This document shows positions 54,386 to 64,000 of a stretch of DNA of 64,000 nucleotides, piece by piece. This stretch comes from Muscardinus avellanarius (taxonomy: Eukaryota > Chordata > Mammalia > Rodentia > Gliridae), in contig OY726573.1 in NCBI GenBank assembly GCA_963383645.1, positions 14,175,989-14,239,988 of the forward strand, given 5' to 3'. The position numbers and the translations under genes were made by a program. Numbering within the stretch: position 1 is the stretch's first letter; each line of letters begins with the position of its first letter. The notes below the pieces were generated by a model. It was not told where the DNA came from. It saw nothing but the letters and a program-made list of their open reading frames with translations, and did no database searches.

Positions 54386-54577
54386 GTGGTATTGGGGGGT
54401 GGAACCCAGAGGCTTTCTACCTCCGGGCTATACTCCCAGACCTATTTTATATTTTATTTGGAAATAGGGTCTCACTAAGTTGCTGAGAGCCTCACTAAGT
54501 AGCTGAGGCTGGCTTTGATCCTCCTGTCTCCACCTCCCAAGCGCGGGGATTACAAGCGTGCGCCACCACGCCCGGCT
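54341..54577 (-). repeat. B1-dID SINE, subfamily 2, with (TTTA)n tail
   Basis: TTTA repeats, GTGGTATTGGGGGGTGGAAC to GCGCCACCACGCCCGGCT; small deletion in the B1 half. Confidence 0.93.
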
Positions 54578-54694
54578 ACTTTTTTGTTTTGAAACAGAAT
54601 CTTGCTAGGTGGCTGAGGCCAACCTTCAACCTGCAGTTGTCCTGTCTCAGCCTCCAAGTACTGGGATCGTAGCTGCGCACTACCGTGCCATGCT
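54578..54694 (-). repeat. Older B1 half, antisense
   Basis: TTTTGAAACAGAATCTTGCT to GCACTACCGTGCCATGCT. Its ID half is not seen. Confidence 0.82.
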
Positions 54695-54777
54695 AAAGAT
54701 GGCATACTCTGCTAACTCTGCTCCAACAGCATGGGCTCCTGGGGATGTGCACAAATGCAGTTCTAACAAGCTCCCAG

Positions 54778-54996
54778 CCGGGCATGGTGGCACATGCTTG
54801 TAATCCCAGCATTCGGGAGGCTGAGACTAGAGGATCGTGGTTCGTGGACCAGCCTCAGCTACTTAGTGAGGCCCTCTGCAACTCAGTGAGACCCGGTTTC
54901 AAAATAAAGAATAAAAAAGAGGGCAGGAGGTGTAGCACAGAGGTCGAATGCCCCTGGGTTCCATCCCTAGACCCACCAAAAAAAAAAAAACAACCC
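54778..54996 (+). repeat. B1-dID SINE, subfamily 3, with target-site duplication
   Basis: AAGCTCCCAG at 54768-54777 and 54997-55006. Ends CCATCCCTAGACCCACC plus A tail. Confidence 0.95.
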
Positions 54997-55006
54997 AAGC
55001 TCCCAG

Positions 55007-55976
55007 GCCTGGATTCCATGCAATTGTCAAGTGATAGAACCAAATGGATCAGAGCTTGCTGCATGGAGACAGCCCTGCTGGGGCGTAGCAGAAGAGATTA
55101 CAGAGGGTAGTCAGCAAGGGGCCGACGGACAGGGGTCTGGTTTCATAAGGAACTACTTCTCCTTAAACAATTGGTTCAGAGTTGTAAAAATACTGAAGAG
55201 CTATTTTTAAGAGTTTGAGGTCGCTTGTATTTCCTTTTATTTATGACTGCGTTACTCTCTTCGGTGCACTATTTATTTAGAACTCGTCTGCCTCTCGTTT
55301 ACAAATTTTAAGTATTCCGCCCCTAGCAAGTGTCTTTCTGAGCTGCAGTTTTTGACATCTCCCCAGATGGCTGGGCTGGGCGGCTACAGCTCTCCCATAC
55401 ACACCTGGCTCCTGCCGGCACCTGGGGATCATTTTCAACTGGGATCTCTAAGGGCTCCTTTTAGGGGAGAGGCTAAGGCCAGACAGACTCCGGCATTTTT
55501 AGAACCTATAGCCCTTTTGTGTCCACAGGTGAGTGTGGGCTTCAGATGAATGATCGTGAATCGAGATAAGTCTGCAAAACAACCAAAGCCAAGGCTACAG
55601 GTTTCAGTCTTGGCAAACCCAATGGCTGGTAGATTTACTTGTGCAGTCAACAAATATTTACTGAGCACATACTACATTCCAGAAACTCCTCCGGGAAACG
55701 GGAATAGGACCATGAGCAGAACAGAGCCTTTGGAGGTACCAAGATGGTGGCTCATGTTGGTGCCACCACTAACGCAGGGATTGAAGCTGGTCGCAAAAAC
55801 GTCAACCGGCCAAATGCAACACAGCGGTGAGCATTCGGAGTGAGTCAAGAAGACCCGGCAACCGCCAGAGGGCCTAGGAGGACATTCACACCAGCCTGGT
55901 TGCAGCCAAGGCTCTGGGGCACACAGTTAATATGGGGTTCCCTGATTCAAAGCAAAAATCAATTACTTTTGGCGCT
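55007..55976. other. Intron sequence with an ancient-repeat-like piece
   Basis: CAGTCAACAAATATTTACTG (about 55646-55665) is a phrase common in old mammalian interspersed repeats; the family is not clear. Confidence 0.4.
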
Positions 55977-56112
55977 AAGACAGGAGGATCACAGGCTTGA
56001 GATGGCCTCAGCCACTTAGTGAGAGCCTCAGCAATATAGCAAGACGCTGTTTCAAATTTTTAAAAAAGGGGGGCTCAGTGTAGCTCAGAGGTAGAACATC
56101 CCCCAAAAAAAC
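55977..56112 (+). repeat. 5'-truncated old B1-dID SINE
   Basis: AAGACAGGAGGATCACAGGC to GAGGTAGAACATCCCCC. Confidence 0.8.
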
Positions 56113-57202
56113 AAGGCTCCTAGATGCAGCCAGGGGAAGGACAACTCGCTTGTCTGAAAGAACAGTAAGCAAGCAGCACATATGTCCATACAGGCAGGAC
56201 AGAGAATGTTCTCTGCGACTCTCAGGGATCCCAGCAAATACAGGGAAAAAAACAAAAAAAAAGATGTGTTGAGACATGAGAGGGGCCGCCACGACACTCC
56301 CAGCACCTGCTTCTCCTTGATCACTCATCCGTTTTCTCCATTGAACAAATATTAACAGAACCCCTGGAATATCCAGGCTCGGGGTACAGAAGCTGGGCTG
56401 CTGCGGGGCTGCCATCGCTGCTGGGCTTGGCCCTCAACACACCGGGGCTCCCTCTTCCTTCTCCGCAGCTGGGGTTTTCAATTCCAGTCACCGCTAAGCA
56501 TCTTCCATGCACCACTCCCTCAAGAGACGCTTCTCAAATTGGTGCCTCGGTTTCCTGGGCAGGCTCCTAAGACTCAGACCACAGAGCCGCCCTCCCAGGG
56601 TCCCCTTTGGTGGACTGTATGGGCGTGTGAGTCTGTGCACAGCTGACAAGTTCTGACGGCTATACTTGGAGAATTGGTGTTCTGGAAAATGCAGAACACG
56701 AGGTTTGGAGCCCTAGGACACCGGGGCTCACTGAGCAGAGGCAGGCTCGGGTGAGCGGAGCAGTTACCAAAAAAAGCCCCTCCGCATTGCCAGGAAGGAG
56801 CGGGGCTGATTCCTGCACTCTAACGCATGATCCGGGAAGGAAGAGTCCACATGGCCCCTCAGAGCCCCCCAGTTCTTGGGTCTGATAATCTTTAAGTTTT
56901 TTTTTTTTTTTTTTTTTTAAACTGGCCTTAAACATCATCTTTAGCTGCATGATCACCGTGAGAGAGGAAGGAGGTAGACAGGAAGGTTCACGTTGGCTCG
57001 CGCACCTTGGAAAGGGTATCTGTAGGTTAAGCAGTGGGTGCTCCAGGCTGCTGCGATGGAGGTAAGGAGTCCAACAGGTGAGGCTGAGCAGGGCTGGGGA
57101 TGGACCGGGAGGAGCAGCAAGACCACCCCAAGGCACCCTGGCCCTGAGGGGCAGGCTTTGACAGGCTTTGACCTTGCTGACCTGTGGAGGTGACCTTCTT
57201 TT
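56113..57202. other. Single-copy-looking intron sequence
   Basis: A 22-nt T run is at about 56897. No exon or clear repeat. Confidence 0.5.
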
Positions 57203-57416
57203 TTTTGTGTGTGTGGTGGTGGTACTGGAGATGGAACCCAGGGTCATTCTACCTCTGAGTAACATCCTCAGCCCTATTTTTTATTCTTTATTTTGAAACA
57301 GGGTTTCACTGAGTTGCAAAGGGCCTCACTAAGTAGCTGAGGCTGTCTGCGAACCTGGATCCTTCTGTCTCAGCCTCCCGAACGCTGGGATTACAAGTGT
57401 GCGCCACCGCGCCGGG
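57203..57416 (-). repeat. B1-dID SINE
   Basis: GGTGGTACTGGAGATGGAAC to GTGCGCCACCGCGCCGGGC. Confidence 0.92.
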
Positions 57417-58054
57417 CGGAGGTGACTTTCTTTATGGGGAGTGGCCGACAGGACTAGTGGCAGCCTGGGTCCTCGGTGGAAAGTAAAATGCAAGTCCATA
57501 TACAATGTAAAACACGAGAGAGGTCCAGTATCAGCTTTAATGGTACGGTTCTCCCAGGGATGGAGCTGGGCAGTTCTGGGGACCCGCTCGCCCCTCCAAG
57601 GCTAGAAGGGCGGGGTCCTTCTTTTAAGGTGTGCATTTGGGGGGGGTTACTAGTGGGAACACGAGATTCTCGCGAGATACTTCTTGGGAGGCAGGCTCTT
57701 TCTGCCTCCGGGGTACCGCCCCCCCACTGCCCACGCAGAGGGGACCTCGACTTATCACTCAGGAGAGGACGGGTGCAGGCAGGGGTGACTGTTTTGATGG
57801 AGAATAAAGTACAGGAAACAGCCCTGTCCCTCCCCCTCCCCTGAGTTTCAGTTACCTGTGGTCAAGGTGGTCAGAAAGCAGCGGCCTGGCTCAGTGACCT
57901 AGTCCTCCTCCTGAGGTATCCTCAGAAGGTCAGCAGTGGCCTGACACAAGGTCACAATGTCCCCCTCACTCACCTCCCTTCATATGATCAAGCAACTCAG
58001 ACCTCACAAGAGGAAGGGTGAGCACTGTCTTTTTTTTATTATTATTTTTTATAC

Positions 58055-58265
58055 TTGAGATTGAACTGGGGGCCTTCTACCTCTGAGCTATACAGGGGCA
58101 TTTGACCTCCAAGCTACACCCCCTGCCCTATTTTTTATTTCTTATTTTGAAACCGGGTCTCACTGAGTTGCAGAGGGCCTAAGTAGCTGAGGCTGTCCGC
58201 GAACCGCGATCCTCCTGTCTCAGCCTCCCGAATGCTGGGATTATAAGCATGTGCCATCACACCCG
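58055..58265 (-). repeat. B1-dID SINE, subfamily 3-like, with partial ID half duplicated
   Basis: CTTGAGATTGAACTGGGGGC to CTATACA, then GGGGCATTTGACCTCCAAGC to the B1 end. Inserted in the Tigger-like element. Confidence 0.85.
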
Positions 58266-58328
58266 GAATAGTAAGATATTTTGAGAAAGAGACCACATTC
58301 ACATAATTTATTACTGTATATACTACTT

Positions 58329-58650
58329 AAACGGGGTCTTGCTAAGTTGCTGAGGTTGTCCTTGAACCTGTGATCCTCTTATCTCAGCCTCCCAAATAGT
58401 GCGATTGCAAGTATGTGCCACCACACCTAATATGATTTTTTTTGTGTGTGTGGGTCTGGGGATGAAACCCAGGGGCATTAGACCTCCAAGCTACACCCCC
58501 TGCCCTATTTTTTAATCTTTATTCTGAAACCAGGTCTCATTGAGTTGCAGTGGCCTCACTAAGTAGCTGAGGCTGTCTGCGAATCGCGATTCTCCGGTCT
58601 CAGTCTCTCGAATGCTGGGATTACAAGCATGCGCCACCACTCCTGGCTAA
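58329..58650 (-). repeat. Old B1 half followed by a subfamily 3 B1-dID SINE
   Basis: First part 58329-58430 (CGGGGTCTTGCTAAGTTGCT to CCACCACACCTAAT); second part 58441-58650 with GGGTCTGGGGATGAAACCCA. A Tigger-derived segment of about 62 bp is repeated on each side. Confidence 0.87.
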
Positions 58651-58931
58651 GATATTTTGAGAGAGAAAGAAAGAGATCACATTCACATAACCTTATTACT
58701 GTATATACTACTTGTTCTATTTTACTATTAGTTTTGTTGTCGATCTTTTTGAGGAGATAGAAAGAAAATAGGCAGATAGGGAAGAGGCCTCGGTAGAAAA
58801 AGTTAATTTCCTGAGTTTCCTGAGGGGCGATGAATATCTGAAATTCCAAAGGCTCAGAGATAGGAAGGACCAGAGCTTCACAAAGCCATCGGTTTACTAA
58901 TCAACAAACCCAGGAGCAAGTCTGGCACTCC

Positions 58932-59395
58932 TGAAAGGAGACTCTTCAAAGGACTTGCAAATACCCTATGCAAATTCTGAGAGCTGCTTCCCAGAATTCC
59001 CGGAATCCCAAAGTCACCCTTACCAAAAGAGGACTCACAAACGTCGGGCAAAGGCCCTAGCCGACCAGCAAATTGGGTTTTTCCCTCTTGGGACCCCCCT
59101 CCCCTTTTGGGGAGCTGGTTAGCTCTGAGAGAAGGCAGAGTGCAACTGAGGGCACGTGGCTCGGGCTACTCTTGGGTAGTGACCTGAAGGCCTCTGCTGG
59201 ACAATTCGGCTTGGGCTACTCTCAAGTATTGTCCTGAAGGCAGCTGCTGGACCCCAAGAGTTCCGACCGCCCCTTTAGGGTGTTCAGCCATCTTTCCCCA
59301 TTCCCTGCTGCTTCCAATAAACCTTTTACTCCCCTTCCTGAGGTCTGCGGGTGTCATTCTTCGCTCACCGTAGACAAGAACCCTGTAAGGAAACA
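58932..59395 (+). mobile_element. Probable solitary retroviral-type LTR
   Basis: TGAAAGGAGACTCTTCAAAG begins and GTAAGGAAACA ends a 464-bp unit with TG...CA ends. It contains an internal 50-bp repeat (GGGCTACTCT at 59163 and 59213), a polyadenylation signal (AATAAA near 59317) and a GT/T-rich stretch after it, as in LTRs. No target-site duplication is clear and no retroviral coding sequence follows. It appears to sit inside the Tigger-like element. Exact ends are uncertain. Confidence 0.5.
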
Positions 59396-59510
59396 CTGAT
59401 TTTCTTCTCAAGAAACTCCGTTTCATCTGTGATGAAACACTAGGTTTCTTCTCAGGAAACCTCCCTTTCATCTTGGGGGGCTCAGAAGAAACCCCCGTTT
59501 CATCTTGATG
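59396..59510 (+). repeat. Diverged tandem repeat of about 40-45 bp
   Basis: TTTTCTTCTCAAGAAACTCC, TTTCTTCTCAGGAAACCTCC and a third, weaker unit with GAAGAAACCCCCGTTTCATC follow one another just after the probable LTR. Confidence 0.7.
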
Positions 59511-59690
59511 CGCCTCGTTTATAAAATGAATCATAGGATATATGTAGAAAAAAAACATGGTATATATAGGGCTCAGTACTATCCCAGGTCTTAGGCATCT
59601 TGGGGTGGGTGGGTGGGGGTCTTGGACTGTTTCCCTGAAGATAAGGGGGTGACTACCAGGTTATCCTGCTTTGGGCATGCGTGGGGCAGG

Positions 59691-61365
59691 GAATCTGGTA
59701 GGAAGATTTAAGGGAGGCCATTGAGCTATAGGGACCCTCCCTGGTCAGCCTAGGAGCTGCTGGAAGCCAAGTTCTCATAGAGAGAAGCCCTGTTCCCTTT
59801 CTCGAAGCCCGTCTGTCCTCTGGAGAGAGCAGGCCTACGCAGCCACAACCTTTCATTCTGAAGCTCCAATGGAAAACAAAATTTCTGACCACTCACTCCC
59901 AGCCTCACCTGGACTGTGTCTCTTTCTGGTATCTGGGACACCATGGCCCAGGGGTGGATCAAGGTGGTAGAAAAAGATAAAATAAAAAGGATAAAGAAAA
60001 AAGAAAAAAAAGAACAAGAAAAGACTTGGGAACCCCAGACCAGAGTGAGAGAGAGGGGTAGGGAGGAGGGCCTGCCAAAAAGACAGGCTTTAGATGGTTT
60101 CTGATAAAGTCCCCGGAGCTAAGTGGCCTGTGTTTGTGGAGGGCTTAGAGAGCTTTAGCCAAGTCTGATCACAAAGGGGCCCTCTGTCAACAGTCCTTCA
60201 GGCCACTAATAGGGCTGACAAAACACCACAGTAACAAGTTCTTCACACCTGTGGAGCTTGGGAACAAGCCCCCGGCCCCTTTGTCAAGACGGCAGACAAA
60301 GGAGCTGCCGGGAGGGAGCCCCTGCCCGGCCAGGCCCTCTCCAGCATCTGGAGGAAGGGCTGGGGCGGCGGCAGACAGCTCTGAAGCCTGGTGAGCCTCC
60401 TCCTGCAGAAATGTGAGCTCCCATCGCACCGCTGAAGAACGGGGTCCCTGCTAAGGGCGGGAATGGGGGCTGCGGGCAGGATTCAGGTGCCCGGGCATCA
60501 GAGAGGGCGGCAGCAGCCCCACGGCTTTCTCTCCCCTCATGTGGGGCGGCCGTCCCCTCCCCCAGGGGACTGCAGGGCCATCTCCCAAATCAACTTGACC
60601 TCTTCGTCATTCTTTCCACTGATTCTTTTTCTCTCTGTAAACATCTTAGCCTTTTCTTTACCCTGCCCTTTTTTGGCAGCTACGCCTCCCCCTACGGCTT
60701 CTTCGAAACCATCCCCTCCTAACTAACTAACTTCTCCCAGGCCCCACGGCTCGGGCTTCTGCCCTACAAGCGACCTCTCCTCCTGCCCTCCCGGCCGCCA
60801 GGCCCGCTCCCTCCTGGAGGAAATGCCGGGGAGGCCAGCGGTTGTCAACTTCTGCCGGGCTTCTCGGGGCCGCCCTCGGCCTTCTCTCCCCAGGCAGCCC
60901 GGGCAGAGGGTGTGCGGGGACGGCCGCCCTGGCCCGCCATGTGGCATTTCCAGCTCTGGGCCTCCTCCACTTCTGAGTGGTCTTCCACCCCCAATCCCTC
61001 TTCAGACATTCCTCGCCTCTCGTCACGGCCCTGTTCTGGAACCTTCTGCGGCTGCCCACTGTCTACAAGATGCAAACTCTCTCGCCCTCAGGGGCAGAAA
61101 ACAGTTTGCAATGGAGTTCTAGAGATCGGGAGTCTTGATATCTCCTTCCAGTCGGACTCCCACGCAGAACACCCCCACTCACTCTCAGCCTCACCCCAAG
61201 ATCTGTCAGCCAAAGAGTGGGCCTCCAAGGTCTCATCTTGTCACAGAGAGAAACATGAGGCCCCAGAGGCAGGCGAACTTTGTTGGGAGCCTGGGGATGG
61301 TTAGTGGTGGTTAACTCTTCAACTACTAACTCAGGGCTCTTGTGTGGTTTATTTATTTGTTTGTT
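59691..61365. other. 1.7-kb SINE-free intron block with a CpG-dense segment
   Basis: The part at about 60770-60945 has many CpGs (CCCGGCCGCCAGGCCCGC, GGGGACGGCCGCC). A MIR-like phrase is near 61235-61270. No exon was found. Confidence 0.45.
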
Positions 61366-61556
61366 TTTTACTAAGGAATGGATCCAGGGGCATTCTATCT
61401 CCCAGCTACACCTCCCAGGCCTTTTTATTTTTTATTCGGATCGCTTAAGTTGCTGACGGTCTCAGTCAATTGCTGAGGCTGGTCTCAAACCTACAATCCT
61501 CCCGTCTCCGCTTCCCAAGTACTGGGGTTATAGACATGTGTCACCACACCTGGCTA
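61366..61556 (-). repeat. Old B1-dID SINE
   Basis: CTAAGGAATGGATCCAGGGG to GTGTCACCACACCTGGCT. Confidence 0.85.
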
Positions 61557-62752
61557 ATACAGGAATCTCTCCAGGTCTCCAGGGAGAAAAAGTGTCTAGG
61601 GAAGGTGCTGTGGTCTTTATAATCCCCTCCCCTGGGGCTGCCTTTGTGAAGGCAGTGAATTTTCTAAGTAGAAAGGGTCAGCTGGGCAAAGCTCCCCCCC
61701 CAGGGCCTCTGTTGACATGAAACCCTCTTGCCTTGTGACTCCTGGACGCCGCCAGGGGCCCGCACACAACACGAGGACATCCTTCCAATCGCTGTCCCTA
61801 AAGGGGGTGCACAAGTTCTGTGCGCTTTCTCCGACCAACATGTGACGGTAACTTGCCAGCAGAGCCGGCCAAGCCTGGCCCCCGGCTCCCCGGAGTCATT
61901 TCCCATCTGTAATGGGTCCCATCGCCGAGGCTGGCACGGGCCAGGCCTGAGATCCGAGGCGGGGCCGGCAGCGTGCTGAGGCTGGCGGCTGGGGGCTTAA
62001 TGATTTGCAGTCTTTCGCTCTCCCAACACCAGCCTGAAAACATGCAACTCCCAGGACACCTTCCCCTCCCTCGGCCACCACCAGCCCTGGGGCCCAGAGC
62101 TGGTGCCGCCTGGCCAGTCCTTTGAATTCCACTCTCTAGTTAACTCTGACTTGACTTATAAGCTCCAGAGACCAGCTTAAAATGGCCCAGGATCGCACAC
62201 TGCAAGGGCCCTGGGGGCTCCATTCATGGAGATTCCTGCTCGTGGAGGGGAAAGACTGAATTCAGTGTGCCTGGTCCACGCCAATGTACCTAATCCCCTC
62301 TCCAATGAGGATTGCCAGATTTCAAAGAAAAACTCAGGGCGTCCAGTTAAATGTGCATTGCAACGAGTAATTTTCAGGCAAGTAGACCCCGGGTTTCACA
62401 GGGCAATCCTGCATCTCCAACTCATCCCGGGTCCCTCTGACACCCACCCTTTTGCCTAGGACGTGTGATTTCGTGTGACAGTTTTTATCAAAAGCAACTC
62501 TTAAGTTTTTCAGCAACCAAGAGTCTCCCTGAATCCAAGCAGCCCAGGCAGGAAGGAAGCATTTTGTTTGGAGTTGGGAGTCTTCGATTCTGTTTTCCTG
62601 GTGCTGACCCTGTCTTTCCGGATTCACTTTCCTCTCCCTAATTCCTAAAGAGAACAGGAATCCTGTGCCGCAGACCACGTGCCCGAGGCCACATGGAGAT
62701 GGGCCAGAAGGAAAAGACATCGCCCAGTGGATGGCCCGAAAGGTATTTTCCA
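61557..62752. other. 1.2-kb SINE-free intron block
   Basis: Positions 61850-62040 are CpG-rich and contain GGCTTAATGATTTGCAGTC, a homeodomain-like motif; possibly conserved. No exon seen. Confidence 0.4.
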
Positions 62753-62948
62753 GCCAGGCATGGCGGTGCACGTTTGTAATCCCAGTATGTGGGAGGCTGA
62801 GACAGGAAGATTGTGGGTTCCCAGCCAGCCTCAGCTACTTAGCGAGGCTCTCTGCAACTTACTGTATTGAGACCCTGTTTCAAAATAAAAATAAAAAGGT
62901 AGGGCCGGGGGTATAGCTCAGTGATGCCTACTACCAAAAAAAAAAAAA
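62753..62948 (+). repeat. Older B1-dID SINE
   Basis: AGCCAGGCATGGCGGTGCAC to GCCTACTACC with a shortened ID half and A tail. Confidence 0.88.
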
Positions 62949-63357
62949 CCCCAAATACCCCTCTGAATAGTGTCCTAAGTCATCAGTTTCTGAGCAAAAT
63001 AGTCTTTGGACCACTGTCAACACTTCCTCCTGGAGAGACAGGTGGTGGTTCTTTGGGACGATTGTTCAGAGAGATCACGGTGGCTTAGCTAAAGTACCTG
63101 CCACGCTTTCGAGATTTCAAAGGCATCAGGGCAGACCGATCTCATGCAGAAATGCAGTAATACACCTGTCCAAAGCTGGCATCTTGGTTCAGGTTGATGC
63201 CCCACACTTTATAACGTGGATGCTATCAAGTTATCCTTGGTATCTAGGGGTTGATTCCAGGATCTCCCACAGATGCAAAACTCTGCAGATGTTCGACTCC
63301 CTTATACAAACTGGCATAGTATTTGCATGTAATAATCTATGCATGTCTTCCCATATA

Positions 63358-63360
<3 letters not shown>

Positions 63361-63400
<40 letters not shown>

Positions 63401-63588
63401 TACTTGGGGGTGGAACCCAGGGGCTTTCTACTTCCGAGCTATACTCCCAGACCTATTTTATATTTTTATTTGGAAACTTAGTTGCTGAGAGCCTCACTAA
63501 GTAGCTGAGGCTGGCTTCAAACCTGTGCGATCCTCCTGCCTCAGCCTCCCGAGCGCGGGGATTACAAGCGTGCGCCACCACGCCCGGC
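63361..63588 (-). repeat. B1-dID SINE, subfamily 2, with (GT)n tail
   Basis: GT repeat to 63400, then GGTACTTGGGGGTGGAACCC to GCGCCACCACGCCCGGCT. Related CATATACTTTT / CTATATACTTTT flanks support insertion in the MER2-like element. Confidence 0.94.
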
Positions 63589-63616
63589 TCCTATATACTT
63601 TTTTAAAAATTATTTT

Positions 63617-63802
63617 TGGTATAGGGGGGTTGAAAACCCAGGGGTATCCTACTTTGGAGCTACACCTGCAGCCCTTTTTCTATTTCTTCTTTTGAAAACA
63701 GGGTCTTGCTAAATTGCTGAGGCTGGCTTTGAACTTGCGATCCTCCTTCTGCCTCCGCATCCCAAGTACTGGGATTACAGGTGTGTGCCACCGTGCCTAG
63801 CT
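63617..63802 (-). repeat. Older B1-dID SINE
   Basis: GGTATAGGGGGGTTGAAAAC to GTGTGCCACCGTGCCTAGCT. Confidence 0.88.
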
Positions 63803-64000
63803 GTCCCACATACATTAAATAACCTCTAGATTACTTATAATAATACCTCATACAACATAAATGGTTGTCATACTGTATCATTTAGGGACTGACGACAAGA
63901 AAAGCGCAAGGATGTACGTGTTTGAGACAACGCGATTTTTTTTTTTTTCTGAATATTTTCAATCTGAGGTTGTTTGACGCTCCAGATGCGGAACTTATGG

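Larger units (their letters stand above)
57476..59690 (+). mobile_element. Tigger1-like DNA transposon split by SINEs and a probable LTR
   Basis: In order: GTTTCAGTTACCTGTGGTCA (57845-57864), AAGATATTTTGAGAAAGAGA (58266), TGTTCTATTTTACTATTAGT (58712), AACATGGTATATATAGGGCT (59554-59573) and AGATAAGGGGGTGACTACC (59640-59658). These fit one Tigger-type element as I remember it, now spread over 2.2 kb. Confidence 0.65.
46173..64000 (-). other. NTN1: NTN1 intron upstream of the EGF 2 exon, 3' part only (at least 17.8 kb)
   Basis: This is the sequence upstream of the EGF 2 exon on the minus strand. The large exon expected upstream (start codon, laminin N-terminal domain and EGF 1, about 1 kb of GC-rich coding sequence) is absent, so the intron extends beyond the right edge. 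Confidence 0.88.
63215..64000 (-). mobile_element. Tigger/MER2-like DNA transposon split by two SINEs, running off the window
   Basis: TATCCTTGGTATCTAGGGGT and CAGATGTTCGACTCCCTTAT (63231-63305), then TAAATAACCTCTAGATTACT (63816-63835) and TGACGCTCCAGATGCGGAAC (63975-63994), fit antisense MER2. Confidence 0.78.

Noticed and set aside
59166..59558. 130-residue open frame on the minus strand
   Set aside because: It lies across the probable LTR and following tandem repeats, antisense to them, with no similarity to a known protein.
60727..61059. GC-rich open frames on both strands near 60.7-61.3 kb
   Set aside because: No domain, no splice support and no resemblance to the netrin N-terminal domain.
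46173..64000. Search for the large 5' coding exon of netrin-1
   Set aside because: No laminin N-terminal domain or EGF 1 sequence is present; it must lie outside the window.

Overview
This is a mammalian genomic window, almost certainly from a rodent. It contains dozens of copies of a composite SINE with a B1-like (7SL-derived) left half, an A-rich linker and an ID (tRNA-Ala)-derived right half. This is the B1-dID architecture known from squirrels, dormice and related rodents. The consensus here is not the ground-squirrel consensus I remember, so I do not name a species. There is no prokaryotic or viral gene organisation.

The only protein-coding gene I can support is netrin-1 (NTN1), on the minus strand. 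Three internal coding exons are present, in transcript order: 46172-45984 (laminin-type EGF domain 2), 33776-33627 (laminin-type EGF domain 3) and 31388-31335 (a 54-nt linker exon leading to the C-terminal NTR domain). All have AG/GT splice sites and compatible phase (each intron splits a codon after base 1). The 5' coding exon (laminin N-terminal domain plus EGF 1) and the last exons (NTR domain) were not found. The window is therefore the partial intron upstream of EGF 2 (46173-64000), a 12,207-bp intron, a 2,238-bp intron and at least 31.3 kb of the intron after the linker exon. Exon numbers 3-5 follow my recollection of human NTN1.

The rest is intronic sequence dominated by repeats. Three B1-dID groups can be told apart. 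Subfamily 1 has a shortened B1 half with an AAGCCAGC...GCTGGCTT hairpin and usually a TTCCAGGAA motif in the ID half. Subfamily 2 has TTTCCAAATA in the linker, then TCTGGGAGTGTAGCCCGGAG, and AAAGCCTCTGGGTTCCA in the ID half. Subfamily 3 has AAATAAAGAATAAAAAATAG in the linker and ends in CCCCAGACCTGC or close to it. Other copies are older and more diverged. Younger copies repeatedly sit inside the A-rich linker of older copies, nearly always in the same orientation. Older layers include ID elements, fragments of L1 and L2, MIR-like pieces, hAT-Charlie (MER5-like) and several Tigger-type DNA transposons (MER2-, MER8- and Tigger1-like) that have been split by SINEs. There is also a probable LTR. 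Microsatellites are abundant, including three long all-purine tracts.

The observations most worth checking are a CCAAT-box minisatellite with a period of about 40 bp in the intron between EGF 2 and EGF 3, the STAT-type motif carried by SINE subfamily 1, the orientation rule of the nested SINEs, and a perfect 18-bp inverted repeat at 7578-7615. I found no novel multi-gene system.
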